Source: Aplysia californica (Eukaryota; Mollusca; Gastropoda; Aplysiida; Aplysiidae). Taken from it: a DNA stretch of 55,224 bases. The stretch spans positions 1,608,553 to 1,663,776 of the forward strand of contig NW_004797360.1 of NCBI RefSeq assembly GCF_000002075.1, in the 5' to 3' direction. Within the stretch, counting starts at the first letter, position 1. Every line of letters starts with the position of its first letter. A program made the position numbers and the translations under genes. This document shows, in pieces, positions 1-50,699 of this stretch. The notes below the pieces were generated by a model, which was given only the letters and a program-made list of their open reading frames with translations, searched no databases and was not told the DNA's origin.

Positions 1-859
1 AAAAAAAAAAAAAAAAAAAAAAAAATCCCCATGCTTCAGGCCATGCATGCAAATAACACCTTTCTGCTCGATGACAATGAAGATCACTGAGAGTATGATG
101 AGATATTCAAAATTTGGAACAAAGACATTTTCTGCTGATGTACAAAGTGTACAGATCCAGTAAAACTCATGAAAGCAATGCATGCGAGATGAAATGTCCC
201 CACAAAACCCTAAACATCACAAGAAGAGACGGACATAGAAATGAAGAAGTAAGAGGTGCTGTTGGCATGGACTCCTGCCTGCATTTATGTCATTAAAAAA
301 ATATAATAAAATGGTATGGTCACCTGCTTTGAATGCCACCAAAACAGCCAGCCTCGAGAGCCTATAATAACACCATGTTCTCAGGCTACAAAAGTAAACA
401 AGGATCACGTGAAAGATGGATTGAGGGACTCAAGGAAAACCCCAGACAAAATACCACATCTCAGTTGATAGAGCTGCAGAGTTGACCTACCGCAGAAAAC
501 TACATCTTCCCTCAACGCCCAACGGCAACAGAGGAGGAACAAAAAAGAGTAAAAGGAAAGCACACAAAGTCTGGACCACCAGTACTGGGAGCGGTATTGT
601 TTGGGTTCAAAGCCTCTTTTGACATGGCAAAGTTATTGGCGAGGTAGGACTTCCATTTCTCTTTTTTTAACTCTCCTCATTTCGCTGCCAGTAGAAAGAA
701 AGACTGCGACTCCAATTGACAACAATTTTCAAACAGAAAGTTCGGTAGCAAATTCTTGATTCAGAATGGGCAACAAATACATGTATGATGTATGCATGAT
801 TGAACATGTTTTATGCTTCCATAGACATAATTTAGAAAATGTAATTGTTTATTTGAGTA

Positions 860-1135
860 AAGAGAAGCACACCAACACAATAACACAGTCATTTAGTGCC
901 GGGGAAAAGTAAGACAGATAGACAGAAACAACACAGTAAGAGAAAAGAATTAGGACCTACCTGTGGCGCCCTCCAACCACCCACTGGAAAAATTTAAAAA
1001 GCGGGCTGTCTCGACCCTCCCTGAAGAGGACCCAACGGAAATATTTGATATTAAAAATTCTCCTCAAATAGGAATCAAACTCCTGTCCTCTGCGTGTTTC
1101 TAAAGGCTATACCTTCGATGCTAGTAACAGCCTCA
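860..1135 (-). mobile_element. SINE-like element with tRNA-type head
   Basis: Minus strand at 1060-1130 reads TAGCATCGAAGGTATAGCC (A-like) and CAGGAGTTTGATTCCTATT (B box). Downstream AGTGGGTGGTTGGAGGGCG recalls the 5' block of SINE-A. Relationship to that family is unproven. Confidence 0.45.
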
Positions 1136-1295
1136 AAAGGGTGGAGCACTGATGCTGGGTGCGGTATGGAATGGGTGTCATGACTTTTTCTACATATTAC
1201 AGTAAAGTTATCAGTGAGGTAGAACCTCTGGACTTAACATCCATCTCCTACCTGGAGCCAAGTGGGTGGAAAGCCTTGAAAACTCTAGACTAAGA
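1136..1295 (-). mobile_element. SINE-V partial copy
   Basis: Minus strand shares AGGAGATGGATGTTAAGTCC and ACTGATAACTTTACTG with SINE-V 3' half. A shorter similar piece lies near 600-650. Head missing. Confidence 0.45.
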
Positions 1296-3516
1296 CAAGT
1301 TGAAGGATGTCCTGTCCTCCTGAGCATTTGCTAAGAACAAACGGCTTCCCTCTCGCTATAGAAGTGATCTTTATAATTATTTTTAATATTAGGAGAGTAC
1401 ATTATCAACTGATGGATCAGCCAAGAAGGTTAAGTTTCTTAGTAGACTGACCAAACTTTCTTAAAAGAGAAAAAAAACAAATAAACATTCAACGCTTGAC
1501 AAGCAAAAGTCACAAACACCCTTTCATAATAAAACAAAACCTCTTTACAACACCTCAGAAAGTGGGGAAAAAAACCCCAGATTCTATGTCAATGCTCTGT
1601 TCCTAATGCTACAAAAAAATGAAATTTCTGAAATTGTTGTCCCAAATTATATGTCCTGTATACAGAAAACTTTAAGAAGTGTTCTTGCTGTTCTGATTAA
1701 CACAACCTGCTTTGCATTTGCAGACTCACTACCTATCTTACAATTAAGAAGTTCTTTCCAACACTTTTTGGCTATTTTGAGTTACTAAGGCCATAAGGTC
1801 AAAAACTAAATGTTCTATAAGCTCTATTTAAATTGTAAGATTATTCAGAATTGTTATCAAGACATTCGAAGAATTGCATTAAAAAAAGCTTGACATGTGA
1901 AACTCAAAATTTTCCACATCCACTTTCTCAAAACTAGGTACTAGCAGATAGAACTTAGTAATTCTAAGGAAGCGAAATGTTGTCAAACAGATTAGTGGAT
2001 GTAATGTCCTCGAACAAAATTTATACAAATTTAACTCTGCCCCTTTTTTAACAGGGGGAGGGATTGGCTCACCCTATACATGATGAAGAAAACTTTTTTT
2101 CTTATCTCAACAAGCATAAACTTCTATTTAAAAAAACACCCGCTGAAAATTACTGTAAGAGTGAGAACAATTAGAAAAAGAAAATGTATGAAAATCATAT
2201 TGCATCCTAAAATACATCAAATTCATTCCTAGTAAAAGCAGAGCATTCTTTAAAACTACATTCTGTTTAAAACTAACTTAAACGCACTCATAACAGCCAT
2301 ATACTTCCAACATGGAACATCCTAATACAATAGTCCAAGTGTGTTTTTTAGAACTACGAGTATTACCAACAACAAATATTGAGGGAGAGAAGAAAGAACA
2401 GAACATGAACAGTGTACGACCAAATCTCCTGATTACTAAATCATAATAAAATCCCATTAAATTTAATTTTAAAAGGAAAAAATTAACTACTTAAAAGCAA
2501 ATCAAATAAATCTCACAGACCAGAGAGAAAAAATAGGAAATTGTTCTTTTGTGAGAGGAAAAAATAAGAGCTCTACACTATTTTCTGTCAAAGCATTAAC
2601 ACTTACAGTACCGAAGGCTCATATAGAGAGAAACTCTCAGGTACTGCATCAGTTTAGAACGCTGAAGTCGTGTTACATTTTAAAAAAATAAAAAAACAAA
2701 ACAACCTTGGCAGCCCAAGAAACACTCTTTAACATTTCATAGAGGTTCATCAACTATTCAGCTGTCAAATAGAGTGACTTCCTTAAGGATTTACTCCAGT
2801 GCAGAGTGTCTGTTTGTTATTTAATTATGTTTTGCGAGCCAGGTTGTGTCAGCTACTAAAGCCGCCAGCGATAGTGAGCACATACTACGGCCTGGAGACT
2901 TAAGTCGCTGACAGTACTGTAAGTGTAAAACAGCAAAGTCTCTCATAAAAACAGAGTAAAGTATTAGTGTATCCTAGACCAGTTCCTTTAAAATCTGTGC
3001 AGTGTATCCACACACAGCAGAAAACAGATCTGCTTATTTATGAAATAAACATCTGACTAAACTTTATCTTATGAAACAGAAAAGCAGTCGCACAATAAAT
3101 CTGAACGAAGTCCAACCTCAAACATCCAACTGTACCTTCAGAATTAAATGAAGAGAGTAAGTTCAAAGTTAAAAAATTCAACAGGCACATAGGTCAGAAA
3201 GTGTTTTTTGAATTTTGACAAAATGGATTGAAGAACGGATTGAAGATTATCGACAATAGAAATGGAGGAATAGCACCCTCATAGACCCATGTTAGCAGCA
3301 GCTGACTACTATCAACAAAGATGAATCAATGGCAAGCTCGTCACTATTCTCGATATCGTACAGTGCTCAAAATCAAAAGACTGACATAAAAAAGCTAGAA
3401 ACTAAACATAACCAAAGTAAAATTTTTCAAACCACTTTATATAACAAAAACCTCTTAAATCTTGGGACTCCTGATGTCTCATCCCATCTATCCTCTTCCC
3501 AATCCTCAACCCGCCA
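1296..3516. other. 3' flank, nothing recognised
   Basis: AT-rich unique sequence. No conserved frame, repeat family or RNA gene was recognised on either strand. Confidence 0.5.
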
Positions 3517-3927
3517 GTAGATGAAAATCAGGCGCTCGTCGATTTTTGGGCATATGGGGTTGTTGGTACAATCTTAAAGCCTGTTCATTTGCCTTCCTCT
3601 TAGTGAAAAAAAATACAAATATATCTTAAATAGAAGTTGAGATATTTGCAAATGAAGGAGGACAGGATCGCCTGGTTTCAAAGGTAAAACTAGCGAGAGA
3701 ATGGCCGCCAAAGTTTGTAAACTTTCATAACCTGAGAGTCCTTGGAAACTGAAAATTTACATTTTTGGGACTTTAATCAATGTTTTTCAGTAAAGTCCAC
3801 ACCAAAATATATTTTTAAATATACGTAAAAGGTGTTGAGCCAGAAAAAGAAAATTTGAAAAAAAAATGCCGATTTCTTTGATTTAATCATTTTGACGAGC
3901 GCCTGATTTCACCATGATGCCTCACAT
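3517..3927 (-). mobile_element. MITE-B copy 1
   Basis: About 430-bp inverted-repeat element found at least eight times in the window. Terminal inverted repeat has the core GAATCAGGCGCTCGTCA. Diagnostic internal blocks are TTTGGCTCAACACCTTT and ATATCTCGACTTGTATTCAA. This copy has a clear right terminus (3894-3927) and a shortened left one. Orientation is opposite to copy 7. Confidence 0.75.
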
Positions 3928-3987
3928 TTTCAATAAAGTTGTGAGAGGCATTTGAAAGTCAGTTTTGCCATAAAGTGTCAGTGTATT

Positions 3988-4757
3988 CAGTGGTCACCAA
4001 ACTATTTTCAAAGGGGGCTGGATAGCAGCCAAAATGCAGAAAAGGGGCCAGATTAATATCTTGTTCCATACAGTTTGTTGAATGTATAAAAAAAATAAAG
4101 ACAACCAACGTATTGGCTTATTAACAGGCCTATACAAAATACAAAATACGCCAAAAAAGCAAACACATTTACCGAAAAATCATCAAATTAAGTATTATAA
4201 TTACAACATAGTTATATCACATCCCGTGTGCCAAATGTGAATTTCACAAACCAAGCTCCAAAAAATAAATAATAAGACTTGAAAAATTGGCATCTGGCTT
4301 TCAAGATATCATCAGTATTTTACTCTGTGATAACTTCATCCAACCAAGAGGATTGCTTTCAAACATTCAACAGCCAGCCTCATTCAATGTATTCCTTTAA
4401 TTCACATGCACTTTTGAAAACGTTTTCTAACAGACGTAAGTTGTTCCAAAACCTGACGCCATACTTTAGGCAAACTTCTTCAACTTAAAAAACTCATAAC
4501 CAAGGAAGCTGCAATAAAATTTAACAAATTTTCCCTCTCTATGCGTGTGATTCATTAGCTAGAAGTTACAGTCATGTTTAGTTTGCACTGTAGTGTTCAT
4601 TGAACTGTTTAAATCATTTTGGTGACCAATCTAAACACACTATGAGCACATCTCATCTACCAAGTTTTTTTTCCTCACATGATGGTTTGGCAGTGAGCCA
4701 GACAAACCGGCACGATAGGCTGGATCGGGCCTGTGGGCCATTGTTTGGTGACCCCCT
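3988..4757. mobile_element. hAT-like nonautonomous DNA transposon
   Basis: Starts CAGTGGTCACCAAACTAT and ends with the inverse of AGGGGGTCACCAAACAAT, about 16 bp of imperfect terminal inverted repeat. Flanks AGTGTATT and CGTCTATT match at 6 of 8 positions, as expected of an old 8-bp hAT target duplication. No transposase was recognised inside. Confidence 0.5.
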
Positions 4758-6633
4758 CGTCTATTTCATATATCGGAGAACGGGCACAGATGAACAAAAA
4801 CAAATCATAATATTGCTCTCTTAGCCATTTAGCTTCCTACAACGCTTTTCTCAACAAGAAAAAAAAAAGGAAAAAAACGCAAAAAAACAAAACAAAAACA
4901 ACTGAACAGCTCCAAGGAAAAACCCAAAATAGGTAAATATTTTGTTACCAAATATGTTCCTTCCTGGAATTTCTGCTTCAAGCCACACATAACTGAGTTA
5001 GTTTTCTGTACAGTAAAACTGATCAAAACCCATTCCTTTGGTATCAGAAATCTTTGTGCTGCTATATGTGCAGAGTTTGCCTGCATCATATCTCTACTAT
5101 TTCCTCAGTTTTACAACAACAAAAAACTTTGGGTACTGTGAGTTTTGCCTTTGAGAAGTTCAATTATACAATTTTCAAATCATAAAATACAATAAAAGAA
5201 AACATTTAAGAAAGCATTCAAGTTATAACACACTCAGCTCACAAACTACAAAACTCAAAAAGTAGCTTTCGAAATAATTAAATAAAATAATTTTACAAAA
5301 CACTCACAAACTCACAATGAGAAAAAAACAAAACAACAAAAAATCACACATAAACGGATACATTCAACTTTCAATCAAGAATACATTTATTCAACGACAT
5401 AATTAAATGTTTTACAGGGACAAAAAAACAAAATCGAGTAGACTTCATATGAGAAAAGTGAAACAAAACGAATGCAGGCATGAACAGTAACAGAAATGTG
5501 GAGAAGATTCCTTTTCAATATGACCACAAATGAAACAGAATAAAACAAAAAATCCAAACTAACAAAATTGCGCTTGCCTGAGACAATATGCATATAACCA
5601 AGTAACAAAGTTTATAACAGATTAACACATCTTGAGGTTTGGAAAAAAATTAACAGATATCACTGCAGAGAAGGACAGTATAGTATATAAAGTTTCTCTT
5701 TCAGCTGGAAGCCAGAACGATAAGGAAGACAACTGGTCAATTCAAAATGTCTTCTGAATAGAAGGGGGGAAAAGGAAATGGAAATGAACAAAATGACAGC
5801 AAATAAGATAGCATCATACTGCAACTTATCATGCCAATTATTTATTCATCTTTCTTAGTCAAAAACAACAGTGTACACTATCAATGAATACAAGAAAGAA
5901 AAGTACAGTACTCTATTTACAAGGAGATACATTTTATTTTATTTTTGTTGTTGCTTTTATTCAGAATTTCAATAAGGACATTTTAATTTGATGAGCATGC
6001 CATTTCATCCCTATCTTCGTGGAGTCACATGGGCATGTCGATAAGAAAGGGGACAATTTGTCACCCACAACACAAGCACTTTGGCTAAGCAAAATATGAT
6101 ATAATAGTTTCCTCCTTCACTCTCATTTTTAGAAAACAAAGATGTGGTTGATATCATGATTCCATTTTTCTGAAAATAACCACACAGCGAGATTTGAAAG
6201 ACGGCTACATAACAGAACACAGTTATGAAAATATTCTCATCTGCTAAAAGAATCTACACCAATTCACAATTCTGAACCTGCACCAACATTTCTTTTTGAG
6301 GATCCGATAAAATGAACCCCCCACTAAAACAACTACTTCTATCATTCTAAGAATGAAGCCATGTATATTATTACCCAACATCTAAAATAAACTTGCTGAA
6401 CCTTTTTTTTATCGAATGAACTAAAATTATGCATTATAACACAGAATACATCATGCTGTAACAAACAACACGTCTGTCCATGTCAGTACTGGACTCCAAG
6501 CCGACAGCATTCGTACTTTACCACCTTGGGGACAGCAACTTTCGGAACTTTGAAAAAAAAAAAAGCAGAAAGGAATCATATCTTTTTGTGTTAGCTTTAC
6601 CTGTACTTTAACATCACAAGACAGTCACTGCAG
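4758..6633. other. 3' flank, nothing recognised
   Basis: AT-rich. Minus-strand AATAAA-type signals occur (for example near 5390, 5837 and 5940), far from the BTAF1 stop. No coding similarity was seen. Confidence 0.5.
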
Positions 6634-6795
6634 TGGATCCCACAAGGAGCACGAGGCAGGGGTAGGCCACGGGAAACATGGAGGAGATGCGTGGAAAGGG
6701 ACATGAGAGAAATGAAGCTCACTTGGAACGATGGCTCAGGACAGAGATAAATGGAAAGAGCTTGTATGTGGCCTATACCCAGCCAGGGGTGAAAG
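6634..6795 (+). mobile_element. LINE ORF2 C-terminal relic
   Basis: Plus-strand translation gives GRGRPRETWRRCVERDMREM then KLTWND, followed in the next frame by MAQDRDKWKELVCGLYPARG and a stop. This is the classic C-terminal tail of non-LTR retrotransposon reverse transcriptase proteins. A single frame change separates the halves near 6730. The rest of the LINE is absent, so it is a dead 5'-truncated fragment. The clade cannot be assigned from so little. Confidence 0.75.
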
Positions 6796-6978
6796 GCATT
6801 GATGATGATGACCTGTACTTTGATCATGCTCAAAGTATTCACAGAGTCCTGAGGCTTTCCTTGTACAATACAGAACAATATTGCTTCATGAGCCTTGAAG
6901 TTGTTGATTTGTCCATTGGGTACTAGACATACCAATTACTCCTTGAAACTTTTAGTACATAATAGGAAGTATATCAGT

Positions 6979-7228
6979 ATATGTGAGACGTGATGACAAA
7001 ATGAGTTACTTCTCGAAATCCACAAAAGGAGATATTGACCAAAAATCGACACCAAGGTTAAATTTGTAGATAATTTTCTATTGATGCCATATTCTTTTTA
7101 AGTATGATAAGTCTTTCATTATTTCATACTTATAAATTGTAAAAACTTAACCTATAAGCGTAACGCATCTATTTCATTAGGTCTCGAATCCGAGAAGTAA
7201 CTCATTTTGTCAGCACCCTTCACATATC
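6979..7228. mobile_element. MITE-C copy 1
   Basis: 250-bp element. Left end TATATGTGAGACGTGATGAC then AAAATGAGTTACTTCTCG. Right end reads inward ATATGTGAAGGGTGCTGACA then AAATGAGTTACTTCTCG. About 38-bp terminal inverted repeats, no open frame. Sits just left of MITE-B copy 2. Confidence 0.78.
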
Positions 7229-7287
7229 TTTCTATGTTAGCAGAACTTGGGACATATTCAAACGACTTTCCATATGACATAACAAAA

Positions 7288-7724
7288 TGTATGTCACCAG
7301 GGTGAAATCAGTCACTTGTCAAAATAATGAAATCAAAGAAACCAACAGTTTTCCGCCTGCAGGTAAATTTTTTTTCAATTTTTTTTTAGCTCAACACCTT
7401 CAATATCCATTTAGAATCACATTTGTATGGATTTTACTGATAAACGTTGATGAAAGGCCCAGGATATGTAAATTTGCAGCTCATAAGGACACTCAAGCTT
7501 TAGAAGTCACTAAACTTTGGCGGTCATTTTCTCGCTAATGTTACCTCTGAAAGCAGGTGATCACCACATCTTTCAGTTGCAAATATATCGACTTCTATTC
7601 AAGATAGATGGGTATTTTGTTCATTGAAAGATAGATAAATGAACCAGCTTTATGATGATGTATAGCAATAGTTCTGCATGCCCATAAATTGACTACAGCC
7701 AGATTCCACTGCATATCATTACAC
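7288..7724 (+). mobile_element. MITE-B copy 2
   Basis: Full-length but diverged. Left end GGTGAAATCAGTCACTTGTC, internal AGCTCAACACCTT and ATATATCGACTTCTATTCAA, degenerate right end ending near 7724. No coding capacity. Confidence 0.65.
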
Positions 7725-8509
7725 AAATGTTTCCCAAAGCACTCTGCAACTGTCTCCTTGTCCATTTGGTACTGGACTTCCCACTTACTCAGTGAAAGAG
7801 ACATCTAAACTGCAACCTCTCCATTCCAAAAGCATTTTATCACCGTTCAGCCACTATTGGTCATTGCAAAATAGCCATTGTTTCCAAAACATTTGCAGAG
7901 TTGCAATTAGAAACAGTACCCGGTCAAGACTGACAGCCTGCTCCGGTGATATCAAAATTTAGGAACTTAAGAAGGTCAGACTGGGCTAGACAGTCCAGTG
8001 AGGCAAACAATCTAATACCCAGTGCCTATTACAGAAAGTTTCATTGATATGGTTTAATACATCTTTGGGATGGTGTTGATCTATATCAAAGTGATGTCTT
8101 TTCAGCTTCATCAAATTGGACAGGAATACCATAAGAGCCTATCACATTGTGAGGACAAACAAAATATATAAGTCCATAATGCATGGTACACTTCCAATTG
8201 CTTGTTTTCATCAAATGTATCATAGAGTGACAAAGAAAAGCAAACGTGTCTGATTTGGGAGGATCTGATCAAATCAAAGAGTGCCAAAATGGTACCCTTT
8301 TTTCTCTTCATGAAGAAAAACCTGGCAGCCTTCACAAATTTCAAATGGAGATTTGACGAATCCTTCTGCAATTTGCACCCGGTATAAAGCACGGTAGTTT
8401 AATTGAAAGTCCTCAGCCTCTTGATTTCACTGTCACCGTCTCAGCTCGCTACGTCACAGGAAAAGAACTCAAAGACCCAAATAGACGGCAAATTATTAAC
8501 TACGTTTGA

Positions 8510-8694
8510 ACAGTCAAACCTGCTCTAATGCCCCTGTATAAATAAATCACGTGTACAAACGACCACTTCCTCCTTTCCTGCTTGCTTTTTAAAATATTAT
8601 AAGGACACTGCCCAAGATATCCCCCTGCCTAAGACAAACACTTTTCTCCTTGACAATGGGTGGCTGTGTTGAATCATCTCAACTGTACTTACAA
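8510..8694 (+). mobile_element. MITE-E copy 1
   Basis: About 180-bp element seen seven times, always in this orientation: CAGTCAAACCTGCTCTAA, then TGTACAAACGACCACTTCCT, then CACTTTTCTCCTTGACAATG and an end CTGTACTT. Short TACAGTCAAA-type inverted ends. Superfamily not assigned. Confidence 0.65.
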
Positions 8695-10019
8695 GTCTAG
8701 GGACACCAAAGGACTGGGAAGTGATGCAAGGAGATTGTGTAAAACAAAACTATTGAAATCTTTGAGAACGTAAACCATTGTTCTTGAGGAGCACACGCAC
8801 TACAGAAAGTTCATGCCCATATATTTGGATTCACCTGAGAGCTATAATATATAAGAATAAGCCAATGAAAACAAATTAAATTTCATGTCAGTAATGTTCA
8901 AGGCAATTAAAAAAAAGGAACATTTCATTGAAACACTGGAGAGATAAAAAGCAAAGTTTCAACATTGAAGCTCTCTAGACTACAGTAAAACAGCTGAAAA
9001 ATCTCGCAGACAATGTACACTGACATCAGATAAAAAGTTCTAAAATATCCAAATATTCTCCTTTTCACAACTGAACTCACATCCAGAGCAGGCAGCATCT
9101 ATATACTAGTATTACACGTTGCCCTCACAGACACACATACACACACACACACACACTCACACACGCATACAGACACACACAATAAACATGGTTCTTGACA
9201 TTCAATCAAACGACCAATATAAATTGAGTCCTACCAGAGGATATCTTTTGGGAATTTTGAGATCAAAGTTTAACAAGATGAAGTCAAAGCTGCATAGAAT
9301 TATATTGTCTTCATGTAAACTGGATGAACAAACAAGTGATATTACACACATTATACCGAATTGGTAAATTATATGTATATATATATATATGTGACACAAA
9401 TAAACCCAAAATAACGTAGGACAAATTTAATATCTTAACTCAAAATAAGACAGATAACTTGTCGGTGGGGGATTGCTCAAGCTGGCCAAATAACAACAAA
9501 AAGCAAAACAAAACAAAAAACAACAACGACAAAAAAAAGAAAGCAGAGAAGTGGCACAAAATGGTAATTCTGCACCGAAAGCAGCTGTTCAAACCCACGT
9601 TTTAAACTATTATTCAAGAGTGGTCGCTTCTTGAAACACCACATCAAGAGTACTCTGAGACACTTACATCTTTACTCACACATCATTCCAAGTAAAATGA
9701 ATGAACCATTGATGATGATGGGACATTTCAGCAACAGGTAACAGGACCTAAGTTTTGACAATTTTAAAGAGTGCACGCACAATGACGGGGAAACCATTAA
9801 ACTGAACACACCCAGTGATCAAACTCACATAACATTGCTGAGTCAAAAAGAGTATCATGCATTTAGCACAACAGTGGATAATTTTTTTCCATGAACAGAT
9901 TTGGACTGAATAAAAAATAGGTTGAAACAGCTGAGCTAAAAACCCCAAACCTTTCAACAAAGACTCCTTTTAGTTGAAAGCAGAAGAGTTCGTACGAGAG
10001 CGTGCACCTGTTAATGCAC
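8695..10019 (-). other. probable BTAF1 3' UTR and downstream
   Basis: Directly 3' of the BTAF1 stop. AT-rich, with an (AC)n microsatellite at 9129-9182 and no coding match in either strand. No AATAAA on the minus strand was noticed in the first kilobase. An ATTAAA variant occurs near 9426. The transcript end is therefore not placed. Confidence 0.35.
9129..9182. repeat. (AC)n microsatellite
   Basis: About 54 bases of interrupted ACACAC, downstream of the BTAF1 stop. Confidence 0.9.
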
Positions 10020-49810
<39,791 letters not shown>

Positions 49811-50591
49811 ATTCGTAGGTTTGTCTGCCTCCTCAGATTCTCCAAGCCAATAATCATCAACAAATGCAGGCTCATTGGTCAGCAGTTTTATTTTGCATAG
49901 AGAGTTGATTTTTAGCCATTGTCCATCTCGCCTTCCTTTTTTACTCTACTCTCCTGTATTGCCCAGGATCTTTCGGCTTTTTCTAGACGCTTGCTTGCTA
50001 TGTTGAGCGTGCAATAGTATTTGATCTACAGAGAACTAAGAGACAAAATGCATGTTACTATGCCTCGTGAAACTTTTTCTCAAGGATGGCCAATCTGTGA
50101 AAGCCTGCTTCACTGAAAAGTTTTAGTCTGCTTTGTTGCAGTTGCGGTCACTGACCAATGCAAAACAGACTAAGAGGAGGAAAGGGCTACACAACTTATC
50201 TCCAGCCGATGTTGAAGATAAGACTATGTGGCAGGTGCATTAACAAAATAACAAGGAAGTCATTGTTTATCGGCACCCTACATTCATCAATCAAAAACTT
50301 CACACGTGATTGAAAGTTGAAAGAGAACCTAAGACGGACTGGGATTGACTTGCTTGCAAGAAATTAGGGCTTGGGAGCCAGCCTATCCCTACGAGCAGTG
50401 AGCAGTCACAGACAGACGGTTAGGGAGGGTGGGTCTCCACACGAGCACTAAAGCACACTGATGAGCATCTCCAACGAAGAGCTCTGAAAGCACCTGGGAG
50501 GAAATGTTTAATAAGCAATTTATTGCAAAACATCGATAAATTCGAGCAAATTCTGAGAATAATCGTCGCGACCTTGCTTCGAACGCGGTTA
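49811..50591 (-). other. probable BTAF1 5' leader
   Basis: Lies between the start codon and the candidate TATA. It holds no recognised repeat. The 45 codons just upstream of the ATG (to a TAG at 49946-49948) are open in frame and protein-like. A second open stretch in another frame lies at about 49920-50020 behind an acceptor-like TTCTCTGTAG. Whether a 5' UTR intron exists cannot be told by eye. Confidence 0.4.
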
Positions 50592-50658
50592 GTATTTATA
50601 CTGACTGCCATCTTGCAGAGCTTCCGACCTAATACCAAACAGCTTCGTCAATGATTGG
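50592..50658 (-). promoter_or_regulatory. candidate BTAF1 core promoter (TATA, YY1-like, CCAAT)
   Basis: On the minus strand an inverted CCAAT box (50654-50658) is followed by AAGATGGC (50607-50614), the core of the YY1 site often found at transcription starts, and TATAAATAC (50592-50600). Spacing from CCAAT to TATA is about 55 bases. This would put transcription start near 50560-50610 and leave a leader of roughly 750-800 bases before the ATG, spliced or not. Motifs are seen; promoter function is inferred. Confidence 0.35.
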
Positions 50659-50699
50659 TTGAAGAAATCGGGTTCTATTTTTAGGAGTCCAATCAACAA

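Noticed and set aside
6678-6926. 82-codon plus-strand open frame starting MEEMRGKGHERN
   Set aside because: Out of frame with the LINE C-terminal signature in the same bases.
1-10019. a second gene in the 3' flank
   Set aside because: No stretch on either strand gave a protein-like frame with splice sites, apart from the LINE relic.
50420-50638. 73-codon minus-strand open frame in the promoter region
   Set aside because: Overlaps the TATA and YY1-like motifs, has no similarity to known families, and codon content looks random.
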